From Muricea muricata (Eukaryota; Cnidaria; Anthozoa; Malacalcyonacea; Plexauridae), in NCBI GenBank assembly GCA_963855995.1, contig OY979718.1:40979559-41043558 (forward strand): 64,000 nucleotides of DNA, in the 5' to 3' direction. This document shows, piece after piece, positions 32,840 to 44,052 of the stretch. Position 1 is the first letter of the stretch, and every line of letters starts with the position of its first letter. Position numbers and translations under genes: made by a program. The notes under the pieces are model-generated. The model was not told the DNA's origin. It was given only the letters and a program-made list of their open reading frames with translations, and did not search any database.

Positions 32840-33746
32840 GAGTGTATCTAAAAGTCGAGAGTAAACGTCGAGTGTAAAAAGTCGAGAGTAAATGTCGAGA
32901 GTCGAGAATAATTGTCGAGAGTCGAGAGTAAAAAGTCGAGAGTCGAGAGTAAAAAATCGAGAGTAATTGTCGAGAGTGGACAAATGTCTCACGAACAACA
33001 AAGTAGATATATTTTTAACAAAATATGCAGAAGAATCCGCTTTTTAATGGACTCGTATATATAAACTCAGAATTGTATGGTTCGTTAGATTGTGCTCAAC
33101 GTACAAAACTGCATGAACTTTCGTTTAAAATAGACGTACGTTAAATGAAAAAAGTGAGGTTTTTCAATGCTTCATGTTCTACGCATAATTATTCTTTTAT
33201 TCGGAAATTTGTAGCGCGGTGCTGGAAATACAAAACTGCGAAATACATAAACTTGAAATTCAGGGGATCGCGGAGGCGTTTATATGGTAGTTGTGGTGTT
33301 CACTTTATTTGGTAAATCTATAAAAAAGAAGTTTATATTTAGCTTATACCTGCGTTATTATTGTTGACTGCGTGATAACTATTTTCATGCGAAAGATTGT
33401 GTTTCAATTAAATTGTACTGTTTCAAATATTGTACGGATATTGTTTCCTTGATTGTTTACGCTTTATTTTCTCGTGCATGTATATCCAGGAAGTGAAATT
33501 ATTTCCGTAGTCGTGCATATTTTGTTAAAAAATATATCTACTTTGTTGTTCCTGAGACATTTGTCCACTCTCGACAATTACTCTCGATTTTTTACTCTCG
33601 ACTTTTTACTCTCGACTCTCGACATTTACTCTCGACTCTCGACATTTACTCTCGACTCTCGACTTTTTACTCTCGACTCTCGACTTTTTACTCTCGACTC
33701 TCAACATTTACTCTCGACTCTCGACCCTCGACTTTTAGATTCACTC
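32840..33746. mobile_element. 907-bp foldback element with tandem-repeat arms and 9-bp duplication
   Basis: Each end starts GAGTGTATCTAAAAGTCGAG (inverted at the right), followed by irregular tandem arrays of GTCGAGAGTAAA-type units (32850-32975; the complementary array at 33570-33735). Beyond these the arms continue as unique inverted sequence (GGACAAATGTCTC..., CAAAGTAGATATATTTTTAA). TCAGACAAC is directly repeated at 32831-32839 and 33747-33755. Deleting the element plus one duplication rejoins the LINE reading frame across the site. The long ORF at 33453-33794 is translation of the repeats and adjoining arm, not a gene. Nine-bp duplications and tandem-repeat arms recall Mutator-related foldback elements. 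Confidence 0.88.
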
Positions 33747-34488
33747 TCAGACAACATATTCCCCTTCATAAAATATCGATACACTTGCGAGTGAATTAAC
33801 TTCTCATTTTTTTTGCAACATTACGAAGCACAGAGATCAGTCTGTAATTACTTCTGTTTTTTTATCACCTGATTTACACACTGGGGATACTTTAGCCACT
33901 TTTAATTCGTCCAGGAAAATACCAGAATTTAAAGTTGCATTGAAAATGGCAGCAACTGGAGCTGCATTTTTAATTGTTGTTTCTTTTGTTGTAGCTATTT
34001 TATCATGGCTATCAAGACTCCAGATTCAATTTTTCCAAAGGTATGAACTGCAGATACTGATGGTATAAATTTGTCTAACCACACTTATGAAGTGTTTATT
34101 AAACAATTCAGCAATTTCATTGGATTGTGTATATACATTTGTTTCTGTCATTCACCACAATACTGTCAACTACATATAGTGGGGTCTATTTATTATCATC
34201 CTAGTCACGTTTGTGTTTTCTTTACTTATGTTAATTTTTGACATATAATAATATGTTGCTTTGTTTTCTTTTCATTGGATTATGATATTAGCTTTCCGGA
34301 AAATCTCCCCTGAGCGACTAGTTTTTTATACCATTGTCTTTTCCTTCACATTATCCCTTTCGAACATAGGTTTTCTAATTTCTGGAGTAATCCAAGGAGA
34401 TTCTGTGTTCCGAGCACTTTTCCTTTTTACTGGTGCATGAGAATGTAGCGTATTTAGGAATAGGTTTTCCAAATGAATAGCGTCAAAT

Positions 34489-34608
34489 CATAGGCAGCCC
34501 TGGAACGCGGTGTTTTGTTTTGTTTTTATCGATGTAACGTATGCATAATTATGCGTGCGTCACATCGATAAAAACAAAACAAAACACCGCGTTCCTGGGC
34601 TGCTATGG
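34489..34608. repeat. Near-perfect palindrome, 42-bp arms
   Basis: Arms 34494-34535 and 34562-34603 match at 41 of 42 positions (GGAACGCGGTGTTTTGTTTT...). The 26-nt loop is itself partly palindromic (ATGCATAATTATGCGT). GTCAAAT occurs at 34482-34488 and 34608-34614, a possible 7-bp target-site duplication. Confidence 0.8.
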
Positions 34609-34681
34609 TCAAATTGGGATAATCAAGTTATTTAATATTGTCCTACACTTGATTAGATAACTCATAAAGAAACGTTAATCG

Positions 34682-35064
34682 TGGACCATTCCCCAATTCG
34701 ACAAACTTTTACATTCGAAAACAATTTTAGCACAGTTGGAAAGAGCTTCCTAAATTTAGTGAAAATGTGAAGTTTGGTTGCAAAATATTGTAAAATGTCG
34801 AAAATATAGTCCTGTAAAGTTCGCGAATTTTGTATACTTTTGTATTACGAACGGAAAAGCGTTACCACTATGTGGGAATGTGGTAACGCTTTTTCCCGCG
34901 TGATACAAAAGCATACAAAGTTCGGAAACTTTACATTACTATATTTTCGACATTTTACAATATTTTGCAACCAAACGTCACAATTCCACTAAAGTTAGAA
35001 AGCTCTTTCCAACTGTGCTAAAATTGTTTTCGAATTTAAAAGTTTGTCTAATTGGGGAATGGTC
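34682..35064. mobile_element. Palindromic MITE, diverged family P member
   Basis: Ends TGGACCATTCCCCAATTCGA and its complement; axis near 34870 (GTTACCACTATGTGGGAATGTGGTAAC). The internal blocks (TTGTAAAATGTCGAAAATAT, TTTTGTATTACGAACGGAAA) correspond to those of 30630-31049, but the terminal sequences differ. Confidence 0.75.
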
Positions 35065-35858
35065 CATTCTTACAATTTCGGCTAGTCTCACTCAAGCTCG
35101 GACTTTCTCGTTCTGGGATATTGCAGTGAGAGGCAAAAACTAAGTATATAGTGATCACTTTTTACGGTGTAAAACACATGCACTGTTTGCTATAAATTTG
35201 ATATATATTGAAATTAAATGATCAACTAATGTATTTGAGTTTCATTATTATAGTATTGTAGCATTTGTGTTAATTGATTTGGTTATGTTTGTTGGTTTGG
35301 TCAGTTTGGTTAATCTAGCATTAGTATTAGTTAATTTGGTTCAGCAGATTTAGCTATCTTTTCAATAGCATAAATGTTAAATATGGCGTATCACGCAGGT
35401 TGACGTTAACTGTCGTAAGAAAAACGGTTCAGTTAGGTTGTTGTTGTTGACTTGGCCTTAGGACGGAGTTGATAAGCAGAAAAAGAGTAATTGCATTGTG
35501 ATATTGTTACAAGTTGAATTATAATATAAACAAATAGTAAACAAATCATTGTGTGGGTCACGTTACAGTCTTAGTCGTTCATGAACAAAACACAAAGAAA
35601 ATTACAACCGTATAAAAGAGGCACTTTAAATCGTCTATAATTCGAGAGTAAAATTTTTGTTGATTTACATACTTTTCGCTTTCGACAAAGTCACAAAGAT
35701 TATTTTGGAAATAACTTTGTCAGTCAGCTTAGAAGATCATTTGTTTTACAAGCACATTTAACGACTTGCAGTTTGAGCTTTATCCAATTCAATATAAGCG
35801 TCACCTTTTCATATCGAGCTCATGTGTAGTGCAGTTCGCAGTTCGCTAATTGTTCCCA
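35065..35858. other. Intergenic, nothing recognised
   Basis: AT-rich sequence with no supported ORF, exon or repeat structure. Confidence 0.4.
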
Positions 35859-36047
35859 TCATTCAAATGGACGTAATGTGACACGAAACCATTCGTGCCA
35901 GAATGAAGCATAGTTAATACTAGGTTTACTGTAGTAAATTATGTCGCTTGTACGAACACCAGGGAAAGCTTTAATGACTACACGGTGACTAGATGCTTTA
36001 CCGATGTCCCATCCTTTTTTATATGCTTGACCATTGAGTCACCAAAT
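35859..36047 (-). pseudogene. Fragment of a retroelement ORF with SGNH-like domain
   Basis: On the minus strand GDSMVKHIK (about 36045-36020) is followed, one frame over, by GWDIGKASSHRVVIKAFPGV...IIYYSKPS, ending at a stop at 35859. The GDSxVKHxxGW...VVxxFPGxxxxDMxxYxKP pattern is the SGNH/GDSL-hydrolase-like domain that often accompanies retrotransposon ORFs in marine invertebrates. The frameshift shows it is decayed. Confidence 0.6.
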
Positions 36048-36109
36048 ATACGTGGAAATTATGTTGTTGTTGACGTTCAACAACAAAGCACCCCCCCCCC
36101 TGAGAGTCC

Positions 36110-36245
36110 TGGCTACCTTCCTGTATAGGATCAGTATATTGTTCGACGATTTGTTTTTCACAAAAACGATGTCGATGGCATAGTTGTTACCCATTTTAGT
36201 TCCCATGACTACACCACTTATCTGTTGGTAATATTTGAGGGTTAC
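36110..36245 (-). pseudogene. Fragment of a Penelope-like reverse transcriptase
   Basis: Minus-strand YYQQISGVVMGTKMGNNYA followed, in another frame, by FCEKQIVEQYTDPI matches the GTxMGTKMGPxYA...FxEKQIFEQY region typical of Penelope-like or related reverse transcriptases. It is short and frameshifted. It is separated from the SGNH-like fragment by a run of ten C at about 36091-36100. Confidence 0.55.
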
Positions 36246-36820
36246 TCCAGTTCAGATAGTCGGTCCAAAAGAGGAAAATTAAGGACGAAATTATTTACGT
36301 GCACGACGTTGACTGTTCATGAAATTATTTCAAAAATTTTGTAAATAAATATATGCGATAACAGTTTTGTAGCGAATATAGTACGCAGCCTGTTGAACAA
36401 TAATGACTATATGGTCAACTTATATCGTTTTAATTTAAAGATTAAAGTCTTTGCTTCTGATCGTAGAAGTGTTACTTTTCAGCAGGTTTCCCTGAAATTA
36501 AATGATAACAGTTCTGTTGTTAGTTATAAAAGTAAAACACTAATGGTAGTTGATTTAATTTAAGCAATGCAAATGCATCATTTGTATATCAATCATACAC
36601 TTTGAAGAAAAAATGTAAATAAGAACTTAAAGTCTATTTGAATATTTCGAACTTTCTTCGGTAGTGTTAAAAAGAAACTTTGCATAGGTGTAACTATATT
36701 TCGGCCAGGGCAGGAGAATATATTAAATCAAGTTTAAGAAAAAAAGTTTGAAGTTAATTTTTGATTTTAAATGTATCCACATAAATTGTTACACGAAAGG
36801 TATCGGTTCTGTCACTATAA

Positions 36821-36944
36821 GGCCTACTTTAGACGTCGAACTTTTCATGAGCCGGACCTAATGCATGTAAAGGAGCCAAAACAAAGAGTTTAGTTCATTC
36901 GCATTGGATTTGGCACGTGAAAAGTTCGACGTCTGAAACAGGCC
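36821..36944. mobile_element. 124-bp PIF/Harbinger-like MITE
   Basis: The inverted ends GGCCTACTTTAGACGTCGAA and ...TTCGACGTCTGAAACAGGCC are flanked by TAA (36818-36820 and 36945-36947). The inverted match continues into CTTTTCATG / CGTGAAAAG. Confidence 0.7.
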
Positions 36945-37019
36945 TAATTAAAACTATGAAATAAAATCATGGTCAATAAACGAGATGGTTTGGAAAGTCA
37001 TCAGGATAAGAATATTTAA

Positions 37020-37310
37020 CAATTATTCGCCAAAGGCAAGGTGATTATCGGGGATTGATATACACTCGACCACAAAACACAGTTCAGAGTGTACACTAAA
37101 ACAATTAGACAATTAGAAAAACAACAAAACAAAATACAGTGCAGAGTGTGTATTAAAACAATTAGACAACTTGGCCTTATTGTCTATGAGCGAATAGTCA
37201 ACTCAGGCTTCGCCTTCGTCTTGTCTGATTGTTAGATATTCACCGAGACGAAGTCGGTGTGAATATTCCCCGAAAATCACCGAGCCTGAGGCGAATAATT
37301 GTTTTAGTAT
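37020..37310. mobile_element. MITE family ending in AATTGTTTTAGTAT (copy 3)
   Basis: The left arm CAATTATTCGCCAAAGGCAA (from 37020) and the right arm ...GCGAATAATTG (to 37302) are inverted over about 34 bp, including GGTGATTATCGGGG / CCCCGAAAATCACC. Internal ATTCACCGAGACGAAGTCGG-type blocks match the copy at 3971-4086. Confidence 0.7.
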
Positions 37311-37678
37311 TTTTACGCAAGTTATTTTAATTTTGTTTATTTCTATGTCCGTAATTTGTACAAAACGGCGGCTATTCGGCATTTCGTAAACTTGTTTTTA
37401 CTGTTATATTCGCCTGTAGGTGAAAATAAAGGAATGTCATGTCATATTGGACCAATCACAACGTCGGATTTCTTATATATGTTCACTTGTGTAAAGATAC
37501 TCGAACTCATTATTTATGTTGGCAATCTCTATGCAAATAAAATCCTGTGTATTTTGTTTTTGCTAAATCCAACAATACCAATTCTTGAATTGCTCAATTG
37601 TTCCTTTTGCAGATGACTGCTAAGTTTCTTAAAACGTTGATGTCTCCCAAACCACCTCATCTATTAACTACGGTAAAA

Positions 37679-40600
37679 TCAACGTTTTGAGCAAAGACCA
37701 TTCGTCCTTTGACTGCGTATTACAAAATGATATGTGTTATAATAAATGTCCTTTCTTGTAGATATAACAAAGACACGTTTTAACTTTTTAAAAGTGAAAA
37801 GCGAACAAGTAAACATGAAATGACAGAAAACATACTCGTTAAATTTGAAAAACTGCCACGCAGATCGAAGTCCGGATTGTAGTGCCCCTTGTATCCAGCC
37901 GTTCTCAAAAGAAATAGCATCACCACCCAAGAAAATAGGACGAATTTCTTTCTGTTCCAAAAGTGCACGGAAATTATTCATGTAGCTGTATGGAAGTAAA
38001 TTAACCCATCCTCCTTGGTAAGAATCCCGACACCAGCTTTTAACGGCACCAAATTTAAACAGCTCTGTGATTTTGCTCGCATTTTCGCCCAATAGACCCT
38101 GGTAAACATTTTGTACCTCCCGTAGACACTCTGCAACGATTTCATCATTTGATAAAGAGTTGAAGTATAGTGCCTCTCTGTTCTTAAAGAAGAGCATCAA
38201 AACACCCTGTTCTGACGTTTCACTGGAAAGTTTCTTGCTTGGATATACAATCTGACTGATCGGTAAATCCGTTAAGGAAATTCCTCCGTTAACGATGGGA
38301 AGCAGTCCTTTTTCCCAGAATCTCTCTTGAAATCCTAGAAATACCTTAATTGCAGGCTCGTAACGGATACTTCCAATAGCATCTTGTAGTTGCTGTGGAA
38401 GATCTGGTCTAAACTCCAGCTGACGCAAGACATTTAGCTGAACGGTAAGAATTACCGCGTCGGCTTCCAAATCAATTTCGTTCCCAGTTTGGGTTTGTCG
38501 GCCACACACTTTAACTTGGTAAAAACACTCATCTTTTCCAGGTTGTTTCCATTTTACTTTCGAAACTATGATTCCATAATAGATATCATTTTCTAAGCTG
38601 TACGGGTCGGCAGCATCTCGAATAAATGCCTGTGGCAATGTCCACATACCGTCTTTCAGGGTCCTCATTGTTGGTGGCAGCCATCCCCCAACTGTTTCTA
38701 ACAACATGGTTACAACAGACACCTTGTAAAACAATAGTAACGTCACTTTTTTATGTGATCCATGTTGAGTAAATTGCAGAAAAAAAAACATTGTCCATTG
38801 CTCCCATTTTGGACTTCTATTCCAGCACTGCCCTCCCCCCACTTCTCCAAATGGCAGCGCTGCGGAAATTTAAAGGATATTAATAAAAGCCATTTCAAAA
38901 AATTTTATGTTTTAAAAGAGGAAAATTATTTTCACATTCGTGAACTAAAACGAAACATAGATGAAATTCAAGATCCTTAACTGAAAAGCGCTTGATTTCC
39001 TTGAAAAATCAATTTGAAGAGCACCTCCATCTTTTTTTTCTCGTGAGACCTATTTCTAACGAAATAAATTATGACCGCTTTTTTCTAATTTTATTATTTT
39101 AACGATCAAGAAACAATGTTCCATCGCATCACACTGCACATCAAGCAAAAGACTAAGTTCTGTATAAAGTAAAAACGCCATAACTTTTTTTTGTTAATAG
39201 AATACTATATATATATATAGTTTAGTAAACACGATTTTTCAATATGCATGTTAGTTGGAATTATGCAATAATACGTGTTCATTCTGCATTTTCATTGGTC
39301 GCGAGCTGTGTGTTATTAAAGTACACACGCACGGATGACATCAACTGATGGCGTGATCTAATTTAGCTAATTTATTTCGCGGGTCTTCGCATGATTTTTG
39401 TCAACTTTATTATAATATAAAACAAATAGATTTCATTTTTTTGTGCTTCTCTACTGTAATAGATCACTCGACTGCGTCTCGTGCGTACTTTTTTGTTCTT
39501 CACACGCTATGACGTCATCTGTGATCTATTAACGTACAGACGCACGCAAAAATGAAATCTATTTGTTAAGTATACAGCTGGGGCATAATATCTCGACAAC
39601 GATCAACGCAATGTCGAAAATAGAAAGAATTACTGTTTCTGGATATTTTTAAATACAGTTTCATACAAATTTCAATCAGTGTAAAGAATATTTTTACCTC
39701 TGAATATGGAGTATATTCAATGGCAGCGAGGCAATCGATTGCTTTACTTGGCCATGGTCTAAGCATTGCTGTGAGTTTTGAAGAGCTGATATTTGACGAA
39801 AGAAATTCTGCAAAGGAAATTTTGCTCCAACGTTCCATCCACTCTCGCCATTCTTTAGCGTATTCCTCCGGACTTTTGAGTAATCTTTCCACGGTTGTAA
39901 ATTTATCGACTAAATGTACAGTCAAATGTTTCGAAAATGTACTGTTCACTTCACAGTAATGAATAAAGTAGCTTGTAATTGGATCATTGTTACGACCAAA
40001 TAGTGAAACAACTTTTATAACATTGGCCGCAGTAAAAAGATTATTTTAATTTTATACCTGTTGGATCAAAATTAATCCTTTTGCCTTGCCTCCATATCGT
40101 TGGTGCACTATCAATAACTTCTTTTATCGTTAACTTGTAGTAATCAACTAAATACAAAAAATCCATCGATGATTTGTTAATGCATCAATTCATGTATGGA
40201 AGACATTTTTGAAAATTTCCATGTTGGAAATCTTTTCAAGTGTGATACATCTGCACGAGTGAACTCTGTTAAACCCCATAAAGTTTACTGAGCATGCAAT
40301 AATAAATCTTCGTAACTTACTAATATGATCAATTCTATATTTTTCTCGAAGACCTTCTTTAACGATTCTTTCGTCCCATCCAGGCCACAATTTGTCACAC
40401 ATGGCTTTTGCTCTAGCCCTATCGTCCTGGTTGTCACTGCGAAAGTCTAAATTTCAAAACTAACGTGAAATGATTGATCGGTAAAGACGTGCTGTATAAA
40501 TAATCTAATTATTTTTGCAAGCGTTACCACCGTCTATATGACGTAACTAGAGGAGCCAAAATTAAAAGTCTATTAAGAGTTCTATTGCCAAAAAATCGTT

Positions 40601-43600
40601 AAAATATTTGCTTAAATATTATAAACAATATTGTAAACAAATTTGTAGTAGCAACAAGGGAAAAAACGACCCATTTCTACTTACCCTGTAATCGTACAGT
40701 TTCACCTCGCACGCTGACAAAGACGTTTTTCCGAGGATCAACGTTGTAGAACGGTTTTGTTTCAAGTTTAAACTTGTTGATATAAGCGTCAGTGATGTAA
40801 TGCACGCCCTCTTCAGGTAAGCGCATTGCTCCCGCTATTAGCAACAAACAATATAATAAACAATTATTATGTTAACACTGCCAAGGTTTTGCATGCACCG
40901 AGTCAAATTGCTAATTGTGTGTGTTTTGGAGCGTGCAATGCAAGAACACCTGGCTGCCTTACAGAGGGCTGGTTAAAAAAATCAGGCAACTTTATAATCT
41001 TAGTAAAATTATAATTATTTGCTTGTAAACTATAGGCCTTATAGTATATATAGACCTTATAGCTAATTCAATAAAAGTTGTCCATCTAAAAGCACTACTA
41101 CAAGTAGTAGTACTATAAACTGAGCGCACAAGGTCCCCTAAGCACCAAATTCCCTGAGCATCACTGTATCCCCTAAATAAGCAATAACCCATCATTCCTT
41201 GCGCGCTTATACAGTCTTTCGCATATAAACTCTTGATTGTTGAATGCGTTTAAAATATCTAGGCAAATTCGACCTTTTAAAGCTGACATTCACTTCGACC
41301 AGTAAATTTTAATTTGGCGTACTTGTTAGAAATAGCCGATCTGAATGAATTTGCCACCAAAACGTTGAAGAATGACTTCTTTTTTTATTTATGCCTTTCT
41401 GTACACCTGCATATCTGAGCTCCCTGTATTCTTGCTGTAATATTTGAAAAAATATTTGCGTCCTATTTGCGTCTTTATCAAAATTAAGTGCCATTGCGTG
41501 TGTGTCATATGCAAATTACCAGTTAAAGTAAGCCGTGGCCATTTTGTCATTAATTTTCCGGTAATGATACTTCATTTCCTAAACAATACAACTGAATTAA
41601 AGACGAAACTTCGTATGATCGCAAGATTTACGTAGTGAAATATCCTATGCGTGGTTTCATATGCTTTGTATTGCAGACACCGGCTACTTATTTTATAGAT
41701 TGCGATTTTATACACATTTCTACTAGAATAGCGAAGCTAGCCCGACAATTTGGTCATGCTATGCAAATTTAAATCATTATCATCACTCATTTCTTTAGAA
41801 ATTGTCCCTTATACGGTTTGTAAACACTGAAAAATTTGCATTCTCATGACCAAATGTCGGGCTGGCTTCGCCACAGAGTCTGTAGATGTACATGATATAT
41901 GCTGTAGAGATAGCTGAGATATTTTAAGTTGATACTAATGGGTTTTTTACCTTCACCACGCAATTTTGGAGTTTGCTGGCATTCAAAAAAGAGTGTATCA
42001 ATTCTCCCACCAACTCGTATTTCTTTCTCCAGAATGACGACCTGGTACAAAAAAGGTGTGATTAAATAATTAATTAAATACATCGCTTATACCAGGTGAG
42101 GTAAAAAAGAGCACCACAGTTTAATTTACTTCCACTTTTAAGTGGAAACTATAATATTTAAACTATAATATTTATAATATTTTAAAAAAATAAAAGAGCT
42201 ATCACACTTAAATTAAACACTGTGCATTTCGCAATGTTTAGCTTAAATTTTGATACATTCATGTCATGCACGTTTTTGAAACCGCCGAGAATTATTATTG
42301 GAAAAGGCTCTATTAGAACCAATTGAATTACCTTTAACATTCTATCGCAAGCAATTATTATTTTAGCAGTGAAGTTGAAGTTACAAATGTTCTTGAAAGA
42401 TAGATAAATGTCTTACGACATTTGGCTACGGAAGTAAACTTATATATCCCGGTCATAAAGTACCTACTAGGATGGGCTGGAGATATTTCACAATTTTTTT
42501 TGTGGCTCTAATTTTGGTGGCAATGATTTTGGTGGCTCATCACAGATAGTCAATAGAAATTTCAGAGCGCGTCAAATCTTACAGGATTTTCCCCGTGACC
42601 CGCCCATTTTTTCAGCCGCTATCTCAACAAAGATGGAGCAGTTTCAAACAAGCTTTCATGTTATGTATGTTTACATTAAATTTTTACAATTTAGATTCAA
42701 GGTTATTTACTTACTTCATGTCCTGCCCGTTTTAATTCATACGCAGCTGCAAGACCAGAGATTCCTGCTCCAACTATCACTATCTTCTTTGGTCTTCTAG
42801 TTCTATCAGCACGAAACTCCCGATTCTGTACGATGTTATATTTTTTGACAATTCAAAACGTAGCTATGTATCCATTAAGGTGCATTATAATTAATAAAAG
42901 GTCGGTTGCCTAAACTCCCGATGCCTCTGAAGTGGTGTAAACTCGCAAGGGAAATACTCGGTCATTTTATTTGGCCAAACAATATCGCTCATACACAAAA
43001 GTTAGACTGCGCCAGCTACACGTGCAAGCATGCAGATACTATACATTTTAAGTAAATAAATATTTCGCGTTATCTGCCTCTGATTTCTAAATACTGACTG
43101 GCTGGTTGAAAGTACGAGGCGAAGCTGAGCTTTTTAATCCGATTGTTTGTATTTAGAAATCAGTCTTACTCGGATTTGAAATGACTGGGTATTTTTTAGG
43201 ACAAATCTAATATTTATTTCTTTTGAATTTTCTTCAGGAACTCTCAGAATTTTTTTCATGAATTTTCTTCTCAAATGAGTTAAAACGTATACACACCTGC
43301 TTCAGCACACCTTCATCATTATATCTGAATTTAACTTGCAATACTTGTTCGCTCGTGAAAATCGGAGAATCATGGTCTACGTCGTAGCCGTTATCATACA
43401 TATAAACTAATCCTTTTTCAACTAACAGTTCGTAAAACGTTTGTTTGTGCAAGATCCTGCTTGAATAATGTGGTTGATCGGTCTGCTGTTTTAACTCATC
43501 AGCTTCATTTGAAAAAGACTCTTTGACATAGAACTATAAAATTTAAACGACGCAATTAGGCGTGGTTTTCATTATCGCTGACCTTTGGCGATGTCCATTG

Positions 43601-44052
43601 TCGGTGATGACTCATTCATGGGTCAGAATTCGTTGTGAATAGAATTCGTTGTGAATGTTCTCAGTGAATGAGTCAACCGACAATAAGAAGCCCACCATCG
43701 GCTAGTGTTGCTATGAAAATTGGTAAAAATTATTAAAATTGTTCGAATAAATTGTTCGCTGTACACAGGAACAAAAAAAAACTTGTCAAGAAACTTGTCA
43801 GTGAAATTGATCGTCGGTATGGGCCTTAACAATACTCCGTCACCCTTTTAATTCTACCCTTTTTCTGAATTTCTGCGCCAAATTCACTTATCCCTTTTGG
43901 AGGAGTAACTTTTACCTTGACAGAATGGGTGATCTCTGTTTACAGTGTAGTATTAGCAGTGACAAACCGTTTTCAAAATAAACTAGCCTATAAAAATGCT
44001 AATAGCTTACCAGCAAAATAATCGGTAAGAAAACTCCAATAGAATACTTCAT
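37679..44052 (-). CDS. Secreted flavin amine oxidase, L-amino-acid-oxidase type
   Basis: FAD enzyme expected to deaminate amino acids or amines oxidatively, releasing H2O2 and ammonia. Ten exons: 44052-44011, 43533-43297, 42825-42715, 42041-41951, 40834-40685, 40446-40321, 40147-40058, 39948-39698, 38722-37836, 37712-37679. Phases agree throughout and the product is 672 aa. Residues 1-17 are a signal peptide (MKYSIGVFLPIILLFYV). Residues 18-93 match nothing I know. The Rossmann motif IVIVGAGISGLAAAYEL is at 108-124, followed by Glu135 and GGR (141-143). GAMRLP (162-167), the conserved substrate-side motif, starts the central region. The C-terminal FAD motif GGDAISFENGWIQGALQSGL is at 632-651. 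The last intron (123 nt) is a multiple of three and open, so retaining it also gives a full protein. The exact substrate cannot be told. Confidence 0.9.
39264..39568 (-). repeat. Dispersed repeat in the amine oxidase intron (copy 1)
   Basis: Inverted and closely similar to 55223-55567: AACAAATAGATTTCATTTTT end, GATGACGTCATAGCGTGTGA, CATGCGAAGACCCGCGAAAT, GCGACCAATGAAAATGCAGA. Compared with copy 2 it lacks an internal segment of the second arm. Confidence 0.75.
41724..41875. mobile_element. Old hAT MITE copy in the amine oxidase intron
   Basis: The ends AGCGAAGCTAGCCCGACA and ...TGTCGGGCTGGCTTCGCCAC and the interior (AATTTAAATCATTATCATCA, TTTCTTTAGAAATTGT) match the 32453-32611 element. The terminal CAGTG is eroded at the left. 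Confidence 0.65.

Larger units (their letters stand above)
32265..34470 (-). pseudogene. Decayed CR1-like LINE reverse transcriptase, interrupted twice
   Basis: Read on the minus strand, pieces of a non-LTR reverse transcriptase appear in order: a PWITPEIRK-type linker (about 34390), VAKVSPVCKSGDKK (about 33890), LSDHQLGFR (spanning the foldback insertion), AVFLDLK (about 32715) and CGAPQGS...LLFLIYIN (about 32370). Stops and frameshifts make it non-functional. A hAT MITE (32453-32611) and a foldback element (32840-33746) have inserted into it. The family assignment rests on motif resemblance only. Confidence 0.75.

Noticed and set aside
32850-32975. Regularly spaced GTCGAGAGT repeats resembling a CRISPR array
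   Set aside because: The units are adjoining and irregular with no unique spacers. The array is mirrored at 33570-33735 within one transposon bounded by a 9-bp duplication, and the genome is eukaryotic.
33453-33794. 113-codon ORF with STLDSRLFTLD repeats
   Set aside because: It is translation of the foldback element's tandem-repeat arm; no domain, no splice support.
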